Below, in pieces: positions 14,971 to 22,194 of a stretch of DNA of 22,660 bases. A program made the translations under genes and the position numbers. The notes beneath the pieces were generated by a model, which had not been told where the DNA came from, searched no databases, and saw nothing but the letters and a program-made list of their open reading frames with translations. Position 1 is the first letter of the stretch; each line of letters begins with the position of its first letter. Source of the stretch: Chloroflexota bacterium (lineage in GTDB: Bacteria; Chloroflexota; Limnocylindria; Limnocylindrales; CSP1-4); the NCBI GenBank assembly GCA_016875645.1, contig VGPE01000014.1:1-22660 (forward strand). Direction: 5' to 3'.

Positions 14971-16275
14971 TGGGTTCGGCCGATGCTCGGCGGCCGGTCG
15001 CCGGTTCCACAAGAGCGCGACCGCCGAAACGAGGAGGGCGACCATGAGGGCGACCGGCACCCGGACCGGCGGCCCACCCACCTCGTTGGCATCGAGCGAG
15101 TTGGTGGCGAGGATCAGGAACGGTGCGCCGAAGAGCGCGGTGGCGGCGAGCGCGTGGTTGGGCCGCTCGCGCAGGGCGCGGTATGCGACGACGGCCGCCG
15201 GCACGAGGAGCAGCCCATCGTGCGGGTTCGTATGCGGGCTGGAGAGGAGGCCCAGCACGATCGTCGCGCTGAAACGCAGGTCGAATCCGGGGTCGGTCGG
15301 GTTCCACCACGCCGGGCGGCGCCACAGCCACGCCGTCGCGGCCATCGCTCCGGCCTGGCCCGCAAGCGCGATCCCGTTGATCAGCGACGTGTCGGCCGCG
15401 CTCGGCGACCCGCCGAGAAGGAGTGCGACCGTGCCGCGGAGGTTCCACATGACCGTGGGCCGCACGCTCAACTGGTCGTACGTGCCCAGGTACTGGCCGA
15501 GGAACTGCAGATACGAGGCCCAGATCCCCGGGCCGAGCATCACCGTGGCCACCGCGGCTGAGGCAAGGCCCAGGCCAACGGCGCTCAGCACCAAGCCGCG
15601 GCGGCGTGCGACGAGGGCCGCGACCCCTAGCGTGACGATCGCCTGCGGCTTCAGCGACGCAGCGAACAGCCAGGCGCCCGCCCGCCGATCACGGCCGGCG
15701 CGAGCGGCGATGTACAGCTCGGTCAGCGCGACGGTCAACAGCAGCGAGAACGAGCCCTGCAGCAGCGTCAGCAACAGCGGGGGCATCGCCAGTACGCCCG
15801 CGAGCAGGAGCAGTCGTTCGTGGGCCTGCCAGTCCATCGCCACGCGCGTGAGCAAGCGGTACAGCAGCCAGGCCAGGAGTCCGGCCTGGAGCAGCCCCCA
15901 GACGAGGTAGCTCACGCCGAGCGGGGCAAGGGTCAGGGGCAGGAACGGCAGGACGAGGTGGGGCGGGTTCGTGAACGGCGCCAGGCCCGCTTCTAACGTG
16001 CGGCCGCCCAGCAGCTCGCGCTGGACCTCCGCCTGGACCGCGGGGTCGTAGAGCAACGCGCCGCGTCCGTCGGCCACGATCGTCCAACCGGTGTAGAAGG
16101 GCGTGAGGTCCGATGCGTCCGAGCCGCCGCTCCGGATCAGACCGAACCAGAGGCCGAGATAGACGGCGAAGACCGAGACGCCGGCCACGACGGCGAGGCG
16201 GACGCCGACGCGGCCCAGCCGGGGCGCAAGCGCGGTCGCACCGCCGGGCCCCTGCGCGGTCGCCTTTGCGGTCAC
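14968..16275 (-). CDS. GT87 family membrane glycosyltransferase (full length)
   Basis: A 435-residue polytopic GT-C enzyme and the most complete GT87 copy in the window. It shows an N-terminal helix (about 25-47), SDASDLTPFYTGW with D56 as candidate catalytic base, ALLYDP (73-78), TNPPHLVLPFLPLTLAP (102-118), LLQGSFSLLL (171-180) and the core ASLKPQAIV (K209). SSPHTNPHDGLLLVP (345-359) corresponds to the SP..hHY region near the C-terminus. The start is GTG 16275; the frame continues upstream to 16374 but overlaps the previous GT87. The GTGA at 16275-16272 would be a natural four-base stop/start overlap if the upstream frame were restored. The GT2 gene follows ten bases after its stop. Confidence 0.85.
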   Translation of the reverse strand: MTAKATAQGPGGATALAPRLGRVGVRLAVVAGVSVFAVYLGLWFGLIRSGGSDASDLTPFYTGWTIVADGRGALLYDPAVQAEVQRELLGGRTLEAGLAPFTNPPHLVLPFLPLTLAPLGVSYLVWGLLQAGLLAWLLYRLLTRVAMDWQAHERLLLLAGVLAMPPLLLTLLQGSFSLLLTVALTELYIAARAGRDRRAGAWLFAASLKPQAIVTLGVAALVARRRGLVLSAVGLGLASAAVATVMLGPGIWASYLQFLGQYLGTYDQLSVRPTVMWNLRGTVALLLGGSPSAADTSLINGIALAGQAGAMAATAWLWRRPAWWNPTDPGFDLRFSATIVLGLLSSPHTNPHDGLLLVPAAVVAYRALRERPNHALAATALFGAPFLILATNSLDANEVGGPPVRVPVALMVALLVSAVALLWNRRPAAEHRPNP

Positions 16276-17194
16276 CGGGCACCACGCTGGAGATCGGGCT
16301 CGGCGCCGGCTCGGGGCGCGGGTGGCGGGCAGGCGCCCGACCCGACTGCAGCTCAGCGTGCGCCAGCGCCGCACAGATCGCGAAGCCGCTCACCCACAGG
16401 ATCGGCAGGGCGATCGTTGCCGCAAGCGGCACGGTCCAGCGCCGATCGGTGCGGGCGCCCCATGCGACGAGCACAACGGCTGCCGGCAGCCGGAGCAGGA
16501 GTGGGACGGCCAGCTGGAACTGCGCGACGGTGCCCCCGTCCCGGGTCGAGGAGAGCAGCCTCAGCCACTCTGCCCAGAGCGGCGGGTCCAGCACGAACGA
16601 AACAGCGGCAATGGCCGAGGTGGCACCGACCGCGAGCCCGAGTGAGCGCCACTCACGGCGGACCGCGAACCACACCAGCCCGACCCCCGGGGTGACCTTG
16701 GTCAACAGGATGAACGCCCATGCGGCCGGGTAGCGGAACCCCAAGGCGATCGCCGCCGCCATGAGCAGGTGCACGTTGCCGTGGTAGAGCTCAAGGGCCA
16801 CCGGCGGGAACGCCAGGAGCCAGAGGACGCGCCGCCGCGGCGATGGCAGCCAGACGACCGTGGCGATCAGCGCGCCGAGCCAGAGGGTGAGGAACGCGTG
16901 CCACGGCAGGAGGCCGGCCAGGGCAAGGAGCCAGGCGATCGGCGGCGAGTAGTTGAAGGCTGCGAGGCCGCCGACGGGTGCTCGATACGGATCGGCGAGG
17001 TCAAGCGACCAATAGGCGAACGCGTCGAAGCCGAGCGTGCCCGCCCGCGGCGCAACGACCGCGAACAGGTAGCCCGTGAACAGCAGTCCGGCCACGACGG
17101 CCCCGTCGCGCAACGCGCGGATCGCGGCCGAAGCGGCCGGGGATCGGGTTGTGGACCGCGCGCTCGCACCCGGCGACGCCTGGAGCAGGGACAT
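16272..17194 (-). CDS. GT87 family membrane glycosyltransferase, probable lost stop
   Basis: About 307 residues of recognisable GT87: LGFDAFAYWSLDLADPY (D57), FNYSPPIAWLLALAGLLP (80-97), ELYHGNVHLLMAAA (GN 139-140), ILLTKVTPGVGLVW (K166) and ATIALPILWVSGFAIC (259-274). A Pro-rich tail (about 287-307) follows. The frame then stays open to 15689, running 195 codons through the next gene with shadow-like sequence. The end given here is the out-of-frame TGA at 16274-16272. Adding one C in the CCC just before it would end the protein in the GTGA overlap with the next start. The start is ATG 17194, seven bases after TACGAT. It is divergent from the GT39-like gene at 17307. Confidence 0.7.
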
Positions 17195-17201
17195 CGGCGC
17201 A

Positions 17202-17207
17202 ATCGTA
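17202..17207 (-). promoter_or_regulatory. Probable -10 box of the leftward glycosyltransferase series
   Basis: TACGAT on the minus strand ends seven bases before ATG 17194, in the 112-base divergent region with the GT39-like gene. No SD precedes the ATG, consistent with a leaderless message. Confidence 0.45.
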
Positions 17208-17292
17208 GGCTCGCAGGCGAGACGTCCGGGCTGCTCCGGGGGGTCGACTGCGATGGCTCTTTGGTCCTATGGGGCCGCCCGAAGTCCGGTGC

Positions 17293-17306
17293 TAGCGTGC
17301 ACCGTG
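17293..17306 (+). promoter_or_regulatory. Possible -10 box of the first GT39-like gene
   Basis: TAGCGT (17293-17298) is followed by eight bases and then ATG 17307, the same spacing as the TATACT boxes at 6444 and 20748. A GTG lies at 17304. There is no SD and no clear -35. Confidence 0.4.
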
Positions 17307-19007
17307 ATGCGCCCTGTACTGGCCCTCTATGGGCTCGCCCTCCTGGTCAGACTGGCCTTCCTGGCCCTCTTCCCGGACCCCGCGTATCCCGATTCCTATT
17401 ACTACGTGGATGTGGCCCAGGCGCTCCATGCCGGCCGGGGCTTCAACATCGACTTCATCTGGGTCTTCGTGGACATCGGCGGCTGGCTCCCGGCGGATCC
17501 ACAGTTGCCGATCCCGAGCAACGCCCACTGGATGCCGCTCGCGTCGATCGTCCAGGTGCCCTTCTTCGCCGTTCTCGGATTCAACGGCTTCGCGGCCGGC
17601 CTGCCGTTTGCGCTCATCGGCGCGTTCGCGGCACCCCTGACGTTCGCCATCGCACGTGACGCGGGCGCGCCGCGCCTGGTGCAGATCGGCGCCGGGCTGC
17701 TCACTGCGGCTCCGGCCGCGTCGGCCGTATTCATGACCCAGCCCGACAACTTCTCGCTGTACCAGCCGCTCGTTGCGGGCGCGCTCTGGCTTGGCGCCCG
17801 GGGTCTCCGCGGCGATGCGCGGTCGTATGCGTTCGCCGGCCTACTCGTGGGGCTCGCCACGCTGTCGCGCAATGACGGCATCCTGGTGGGCCTGGCGGTC
17901 GGACTGCTCTTCGCCTGGGATCGCTGGCGCTGGATCCGCGCGTCGGTCCGCCCCCGTCCGCGCCCGACCATCCCGTTCTGGGCCGCCGTCGTGTGCGCGG
18001 GCCTGTTCCTGCTGGTGATGGCGCCCTGGTGGCTGCGCCAGCTCGACGTCTTCGGCAGCCTGTCGCCCTCGTCGGCATCGGGCCGGATCCTGTTCATCCG
18101 CTCCATGGCCGACATGAACAGCGTGACCGCCGACGTCTCGTTCTCGGCCTTCCTCGACCAGGGGCTGGCGGCGCTCGTCGAGAGCCGCGTTCTGGGCTTC
18201 GTTGCCGCAGTGGGCATCTTCTCGGTTTTGGTCGGCTCGGTGTTCCTCGCGCCGCTCATGGTGGTCGGCGCCTGGCTCCGGCGGCGCTCAGTCGCATTCC
18301 GGCCGTTCCTGCTCTATGCCGTGATCCTGTTCGCCTTCTCCGCGCTCGTGTCGGCGATCCATGTGCCCGGCGGCACGTTCATCCACAGTGCCGTGGCCCT
18401 CGCACCCCACGCCTACATCCTCGCGCTCGAGGCGGTTGTGGCGATCGTCGTCTGGGTCGCCCGGCGCCGTCCCGCGTGGGATGTCCGTGCCGCAAGCCGT
18501 GTGTTCGTCGGAGGCGCAGTCGCACTGACGATTGCGACCAGCGTGATCTACGGTCTCGCGGTCGTGAACAACTGGTCGCAGGTCCGCATCCACCGCCAGG
18601 CCGTTGCGACCGCCCTCGCCGAGGCCGGTGCCGCCCCGACCGACCGGGTGATGTCGATTGACGCCGGCGGCTACCGCTACTGGACCGGCCGCGGCGGCGT
18701 CGTCACCCCCGACGACCCGATCGAGACCATCGAGGCGGTCGCCCGCGCCTACGACATTCGCTGGCTTGTGCTGGAGCGGCGGGAGATCGTCCGGGCCATG
18801 GTGCCGGTCCTCGGCGGCACGCGACCCGGCTGGATCGGCACACCCATCTTCACGCTCCAGGCCCCCGCGAATCCGAACGACGAGATCAACGCGATCGCTG
18901 CGCCGGAAACGACCGCCGGATACCCGGCCGTCGCACTCTTCCCCGTCTGCCTGACGACGGCCGACACGCGGTGCGCCACCACTGCCCTGGGAGGGTCCGG
19001 ATCATGA
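17307..19007 (+). CDS. GT39-like polytopic membrane glycosyltransferase
   Basis: A 566-residue membrane protein resembling the PMT_2/ArnT-like GT-C group, which transfers sugars from polyprenyl-phosphate donors. The first external loop has PDSYYYVDVAQALHAGRGF, with catalytic-candidate D29, directly after the first helix (3-22). SRNDG (187-191) follows a membrane segment, as in related proteins. About ten or more further helices occupy residues to about 430. The last 130 residues are soluble and presumably extracytoplasmic (RVMSIDAGGYRYWTGRGGVV onward), a common extra domain in this group. The frame is open back to 17076, but that part is a shadow of the divergent GT87; ATG 17307 fits the first helix and a -10 box. 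The stop overlaps an ATG (ATGA at 19004-19007), implying coupling to the paralogue downstream. Confidence 0.8.
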   Translation: MRPVLALYGLALLVRLAFLALFPDPAYPDSYYYVDVAQALHAGRGFNIDFIWVFVDIGGWLPADPQLPIPSNAHWMPLASIVQVPFFAVLGFNGFAAGLPFALIGAFAAPLTFAIARDAGAPRLVQIGAGLLTAAPAASAVFMTQPDNFSLYQPLVAGALWLGARGLRGDARSYAFAGLLVGLATLSRNDGILVGLAVGLLFAWDRWRWIRASVRPRPRPTIPFWAAVVCAGLFLLVMAPWWLRQLDVFGSLSPSSASGRILFIRSMADMNSVTADVSFSAFLDQGLAALVESRVLGFVAAVGIFSVLVGSVFLAPLMVVGAWLRRRSVAFRPFLLYAVILFAFSALVSAIHVPGGTFIHSAVALAPHAYILALEAVVAIVVWVARRRPAWDVRAASRVFVGGAVALTIATSVIYGLAVVNNWSQVRIHRQAVATALAEAGAAPTDRVMSIDAGGYRYWTGRGGVVTPDDPIETIEAVARAYDIRWLVLERREIVRAMVPVLGGTRPGWIGTPIFTLQAPANPNDEINAIAAPETTAGYPAVALFPVCLTTADTRCATTALGGSGS

Positions 19008-19016
19008 GCCTGCCTC

Positions 19017-20735
19017 GTGCCTCGCTGGCGTTGCCGGCGCGGGGATCGCCGGGTCTCGCGGGTTCGCTCGAAGCGGCATCCATCGGGGCCGCGCGAATTG
19101 TGGCTCAGCGTGACGCTGGTGGCGGCGGTGGCGCTGCTGGTGCGGGTCGCGGCAGCCACCGTGGTGGTCTTCCCGATCCCGGAGGACACCGCGTATTACT
19201 ACGGCGTCGCACGCAACCTCCTCGAGGGACGCGGCCTCGTCAGCGACGCGCTGTGGAGCTTCCAGACCCCGCCGCTCGTCTTCCCGCGGCCGGCCTTCGA
19301 AGTCTGGCTGCCGCTCCCGACGTTCCTGGCCGTCATGCCGATGGCGATCTTCGGGGCGACCTACAGTGTCTCCCAGTTGGTGCCAGTGGCGTTCGGGACG
19401 CTGATCCCGGTGCTGGCCTGGCGCCTGGCCTGGGACCTCGCGACCGAGCGGGGCCTCGACGGTGGCCGGCGTCGCACGCTGGCAATCGGAACTGGTCTCA
19501 CCGCCGCGGTCGAACTGCCGCTGATCCTGCACAGCACGCTGCTCGACTCGACGGCCCTGTTCGCGGCGATTGCCCTGGCGGCCTGCATCCTGATGGCCCG
19601 CGTCGTCGATCGACCGCGAGGTGGCCGGCTGACCGACCGCCGCCTGCTGGCGATCGGCGCGCTGCTGGGCCTGGCCGCCCTCACCCGCAACGAGGCCGTC
19701 TGGCTGGCCCTCGCGTGGGCGGCGGTCGCGTGGTTTGCGACGCGCGACCGCGATTCGGGCGGCGTGCGACCGTCACGCGCGGAGCGGCTCCGGCTGATCG
19801 CGGTCCCGGCGGTCGTCGCGATCCTGATCTTCGCTCCCTGGGCCGTCCGCAACTGGATCGAGTTCGGCAACCCGCTGCCGGGCCAGGCGGTTGCCAACGC
19901 GCTGTCGGTGACCGGCTTCGACATCTTCGCATGGTCGGACCCACCGACGGTGTCGCGGCACCTGGCCGTCGGGCCGGCGCGCCTGCTGGAGATGCGCGTC
20001 GAGGGCTTCCTGCACAACCTGCTGACGGTCCTGCTGCTGCCGTCGTTCCCGATCGGTCTGATCGGACTGCTTGCCCTGCCACTCGTCTGGCGCAGCCGGA
20101 CCCTGCGCCCGCTGCTCATCGTGTCCGCTCTGACGTTCGCCGTGACCACGCTGGCGTTCCCGGTGGCCACCACGTGGGGCACGTATCTGCACGCCGCGGG
20201 CCCGGCACACGTGCTGCTCATCCTGACCGCGCTGGTCGCCCTGGACGCGCTCCTGGCCCGGGTCGGCCGCTGGCGCGGCTGGACGAAACCCGTCGCCTGG
20301 CTCGCACCGGGGCTCACGACAGTTGCGGCCCTCGTCTTCGCCCTCGCGTTCGTGCCGGCCTTCGGCGCCCAGTCACAGGAACGCGCCGATCGCTACCGGG
20401 TCCTGGGCGCGCAGCTCCAGGCGATCGGCCGGTCGCCTGCGACGATGGGCCCGGTGATCTCGGATTTCCCGATCTGGCTTTCGGAGGCGGAGCGAATCCC
20501 AACGCTCGCGTTGCCCGACGAGCCGCCGGCCAGCATTCTCGACCTGGCGCGCGCGTTTCCGGGCACCCGCCATCTGCTGCTGAGCGCCGAGGAGCACGGG
20601 CGCTGGCCGGCGGTGCTGGACTCCGCCGACCCGGATGTGGCCTGCTTCCGCGAGGTCCCCCTCGGAAGCCCTGCCGACGCGGCCGACGCAGCATCGCTGG
20701 AGGGCGTGCGGCTCTTCGAGATCGTCTGTCCATGA
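19017..20735 (+). CDS. GT39-like polytopic membrane glycosyltransferase, tandem paralogue
   Basis: About 572 residues with the same design as the preceding gene: helix, then IPEDTAYYYGVARNLLEGRG (D57 in the first external loop), LTRNEAVW (222-229), roughly ten more helices and a soluble C-terminal region of about 130 residues. It is probably a divergent duplicate acting on a related donor or acceptor. The start is uncertain. In this frame only GTG 19017 (or internal GTG/TTG) is available and the first 27 residues are Arg-rich. The ATGA-coupled ATG at 19004 is in another frame that reads plausibly to about 19090. Removing one G from the GGGG run at 19084-19087 would join them. The stop TGA (20733-20735) overlaps the ATG at 20732 of the kinase frame. 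Confidence 0.75.
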   Translation: MPRWRCRRGDRRVSRVRSKRHPSGPRELWLSVTLVAAVALLVRVAAATVVVFPIPEDTAYYYGVARNLLEGRGLVSDALWSFQTPPLVFPRPAFEVWLPLPTFLAVMPMAIFGATYSVSQLVPVAFGTLIPVLAWRLAWDLATERGLDGGRRRTLAIGTGLTAAVELPLILHSTLLDSTALFAAIALAACILMARVVDRPRGGRLTDRRLLAIGALLGLAALTRNEAVWLALAWAAVAWFATRDRDSGGVRPSRAERLRLIAVPAVVAILIFAPWAVRNWIEFGNPLPGQAVANALSVTGFDIFAWSDPPTVSRHLAVGPARLLEMRVEGFLHNLLTVLLLPSFPIGLIGLLALPLVWRSRTLRPLLIVSALTFAVTTLAFPVATTWGTYLHAAGPAHVLLILTALVALDALLARVGRWRGWTKPVAWLAPGLTTVAALVFALAFVPAFGAQSQERADRYRVLGAQLQAIGRSPATMGPVISDFPIWLSEAERIPTLALPDEPPASILDLARAFPGTRHLLLSAEEHGRWPAVLDSADPDVACFREVPLGSPADAADAASLEGVRLFEIVCP

Positions 20736-20747
20736 GCGGGCCGCACG

Positions 20748-20761
20748 TATACTCGGCCGTG
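20748..20761 (+). promoter_or_regulatory. Probable leaderless promoter -10 box of the kinase-regulator pair
   Basis: TATACT (20748-20753) precedes ATG 20762 by eight bases. It shares the 12-base string TATACTCGGCCG, at identical spacing, with the PIG-L start at 6458. It would allow expression of the two-component pair independently of the GT39 genes. Confidence 0.55.
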
Positions 20762-21451
20762 ATGGACGTGACGCGCGGCGCGACGGACCTGTCCGATGAG
20801 GTCCGAATCAGGGTCGTCCAGGCCCAGGAGGCCGAGCGTTCGCGACTGGCGCAGGAGGTCCACGACGGACCCGCCCAGGCCCTCACCAACGCGATCTTCC
20901 AGGTTGAGTACATCGAGCGGGTCCTCGACGATGATCCGGTCCTCGCGCGCAACGAGCTTCGCTTTCTGCGCGAGCTGCTGCGGCGCGAACTGGGTGATGT
21001 CCGTTCGTTCATCAGCCGGTTCCGGCCGCGGGTCCTCGACCAGCTCGGCCTCGAGGGTTCGATCCGGGAGGCCGCCGAGAACATGGCGGCGCTGACCGGG
21101 GCGGCCATTGAGACGGAACTCGCTCCGCCCAGGCGGCCACTCACCGACGCGGAGCAGATCGTCGTGTTCCGCGTCGTCCAGGAGACGCTCCAGAACGTGC
21201 GCAAGCACGCTGCGGCGCATCATGTCGTGATCTCCGCCCGTCAGGCGCCCGATGCCTGGGAGCTGGAGGTGCGCGACGATGGCCGGGGATTTGACCCGGC
21301 CGCCATGGCAACGCGACAGGGCCGGAACTTCGGCCTCCAGTTCATGCGCGAACGCGCCGAACTGATCGGGGCGCGGTTCGAGGTCCGGTCCGGCGCCGAG
21401 GGCGGCACCCTGGTCACACTGGCGATCCCGATGGGAGAGGAGAGCAGATGA
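20762..21451 (+). CDS. Sensorless histidine kinase (HisKA_3 / HATPase, LiaS/DegS-like)
   Basis: A 229-residue cytoplasmic two-component kinase with no membrane helix or sensor domain. The H-box is AERSRLAQEVHDGPAQALTN, with H34 as the phosphorylated histidine, typical of the NarX/DegS class. A dimerisation helix pair follows to about 105. The ATPase domain has the N-box QETLQNVRKHA (N145), RDDGRGFDP (171-179) and GRNFGLQFMRERAELIGA, ending in GGTLVTLAIPM. The sensing signal must come from a partner protein or an internal ligand. Two starts are possible: ATG 20732, coupled by ATGA to the GT39 stop, or ATG 20762, just after a TATACT box. The second is preferred because the -10 box would otherwise be coding. 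The stop overlaps the regulator ATG (ATGA at 21448-21451). Confidence 0.87.
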   Translation: MDVTRGATDLSDEVRIRVVQAQEAERSRLAQEVHDGPAQALTNAIFQVEYIERVLDDDPVLARNELRFLRELLRRELGDVRSFISRFRPRVLDQLGLEGSIREAAENMAALTGAAIETELAPPRRPLTDAEQIVVFRVVQETLQNVRKHAAAHHVVISARQAPDAWELEVRDDGRGFDPAAMATRQGRNFGLQFMRERAELIGARFEVRSGAEGGTLVTLAIPMGEESR

Positions 21452-22194
21452 CGCCGATGGATTACAGCGGCCCGGAGCGCCGGCGAGGTGGTCCGGACCG
21501 CCGGGGCACCGGCGAGCAGGTCAAGATCCTGCTCGTGGACAACCACGCGTTATTCCGCGTGGGCATGCGGAACATTCTGGAACGGGAGCCGGACTTCCAG
21601 GTCGTCGGCGAGGCAGCCGACAGCCGGAGCGCGATCGACCAGGCCATCGCTCTTTCGCCCGAGATCATCCTGATGGACCTCAGCCTGCCCTCGCCGGGCG
21701 GGGTCGAAACGACGCAGCGGATCAAGCGCGAGCTCCAGCCTGCCGGCATCATCGTGCTGGCCGTCCAGGAGGACGAGGAGGCGCTGTTCGAGGCGATCAA
21801 GGCCGGGGCGGCCGCATTCATCCTCAAGGAGGTCGGCCCGGACGACCTGGTCACGATCATCCGCCGCGTCGCCGCGGGCGAGTACCTGATCAACGACAAG
21901 GTCTTTGCGAAGCCAGCCGTCGCGTCGCGCGTCCTCAAGGAGTTCCGCGAGCTGGCGGTGTACGGCCAGGAGGCCGCGCCGATCTTCGCGCCGCTCTCGC
22001 CCCGCGAGGTGGAGATCCTGGACAACATCCCCCAGGGGATGACGAACAAGCAGGTCGCCTACGCCCTCTCCATCAGCGAACAGACCGTCAAGAACCACAT
22101 GAGCTCCATCCTTCGCAAGTTGTCGGTGAACGATCGGACCCAAGCCGTCGTCTACGCGATGCGACAGGGCTGGATCCGGATGCCGGAGGATTGA
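21448..22194 (+). CDS. NarL/FixJ family response regulator (REC + LuxR HTH)
   Basis: A 248-residue transcription factor paired with the kinase directly upstream; the genes overlap by four bases and share a good SD, AGGAG. After a charged N-terminal extension (GPERRRGGPDRR, 8-19) comes the receiver domain: KILLVDNHALFRVGM (D31), the phosphoacceptor in IILMDLSLPSPGG (D77) and the conserved Lys in FILKEVGPDDL (K127). The usual Ser/Thr at the end of strand 4 seems to be Ala (IIVLAVQEDEE, A105), which is unusual and could alter phosphorylation-dependent switching. The LuxR-type DNA-binding domain is at 182-242: LSPREVEILDNIPQGMTNKQ, then SISEQTVKNHMSSILRKLSV. Targets are unknown; autoregulation or control of the adjacent glycosylation genes is possible. 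Confidence 0.9.
   Translation: MTPMDYSGPERRRGGPDRRGTGEQVKILLVDNHALFRVGMRNILEREPDFQVVGEAADSRSAIDQAIALSPEIILMDLSLPSPGGVETTQRIKRELQPAGIIVLAVQEDEEALFEAIKAGAAAFILKEVGPDDLVTIIRRVAAGEYLINDKVFAKPAVASRVLKEFRELAVYGQEAAPIFAPLSPREVEILDNIPQGMTNKQVAYALSISEQTVKNHMSSILRKLSVNDRTQAVVYAMRQGWIRMPED

Noticed and set aside
15689..16271. C-terminal 195 codons of the GT87 frame that starts at 17194
   Set aside because: Arg-rich, non-hydrophobic shadow of the next GT87 gene. Read as a consequence of a lost stop, not as a real domain.
18971..20731. Long N-terminal extension of the kinase frame
   Set aside because: It is a +2 shadow of the GT39-like gene, very rich in Arg, Gly, Pro and Ala with no motif. The kinase homology begins only after 20762.
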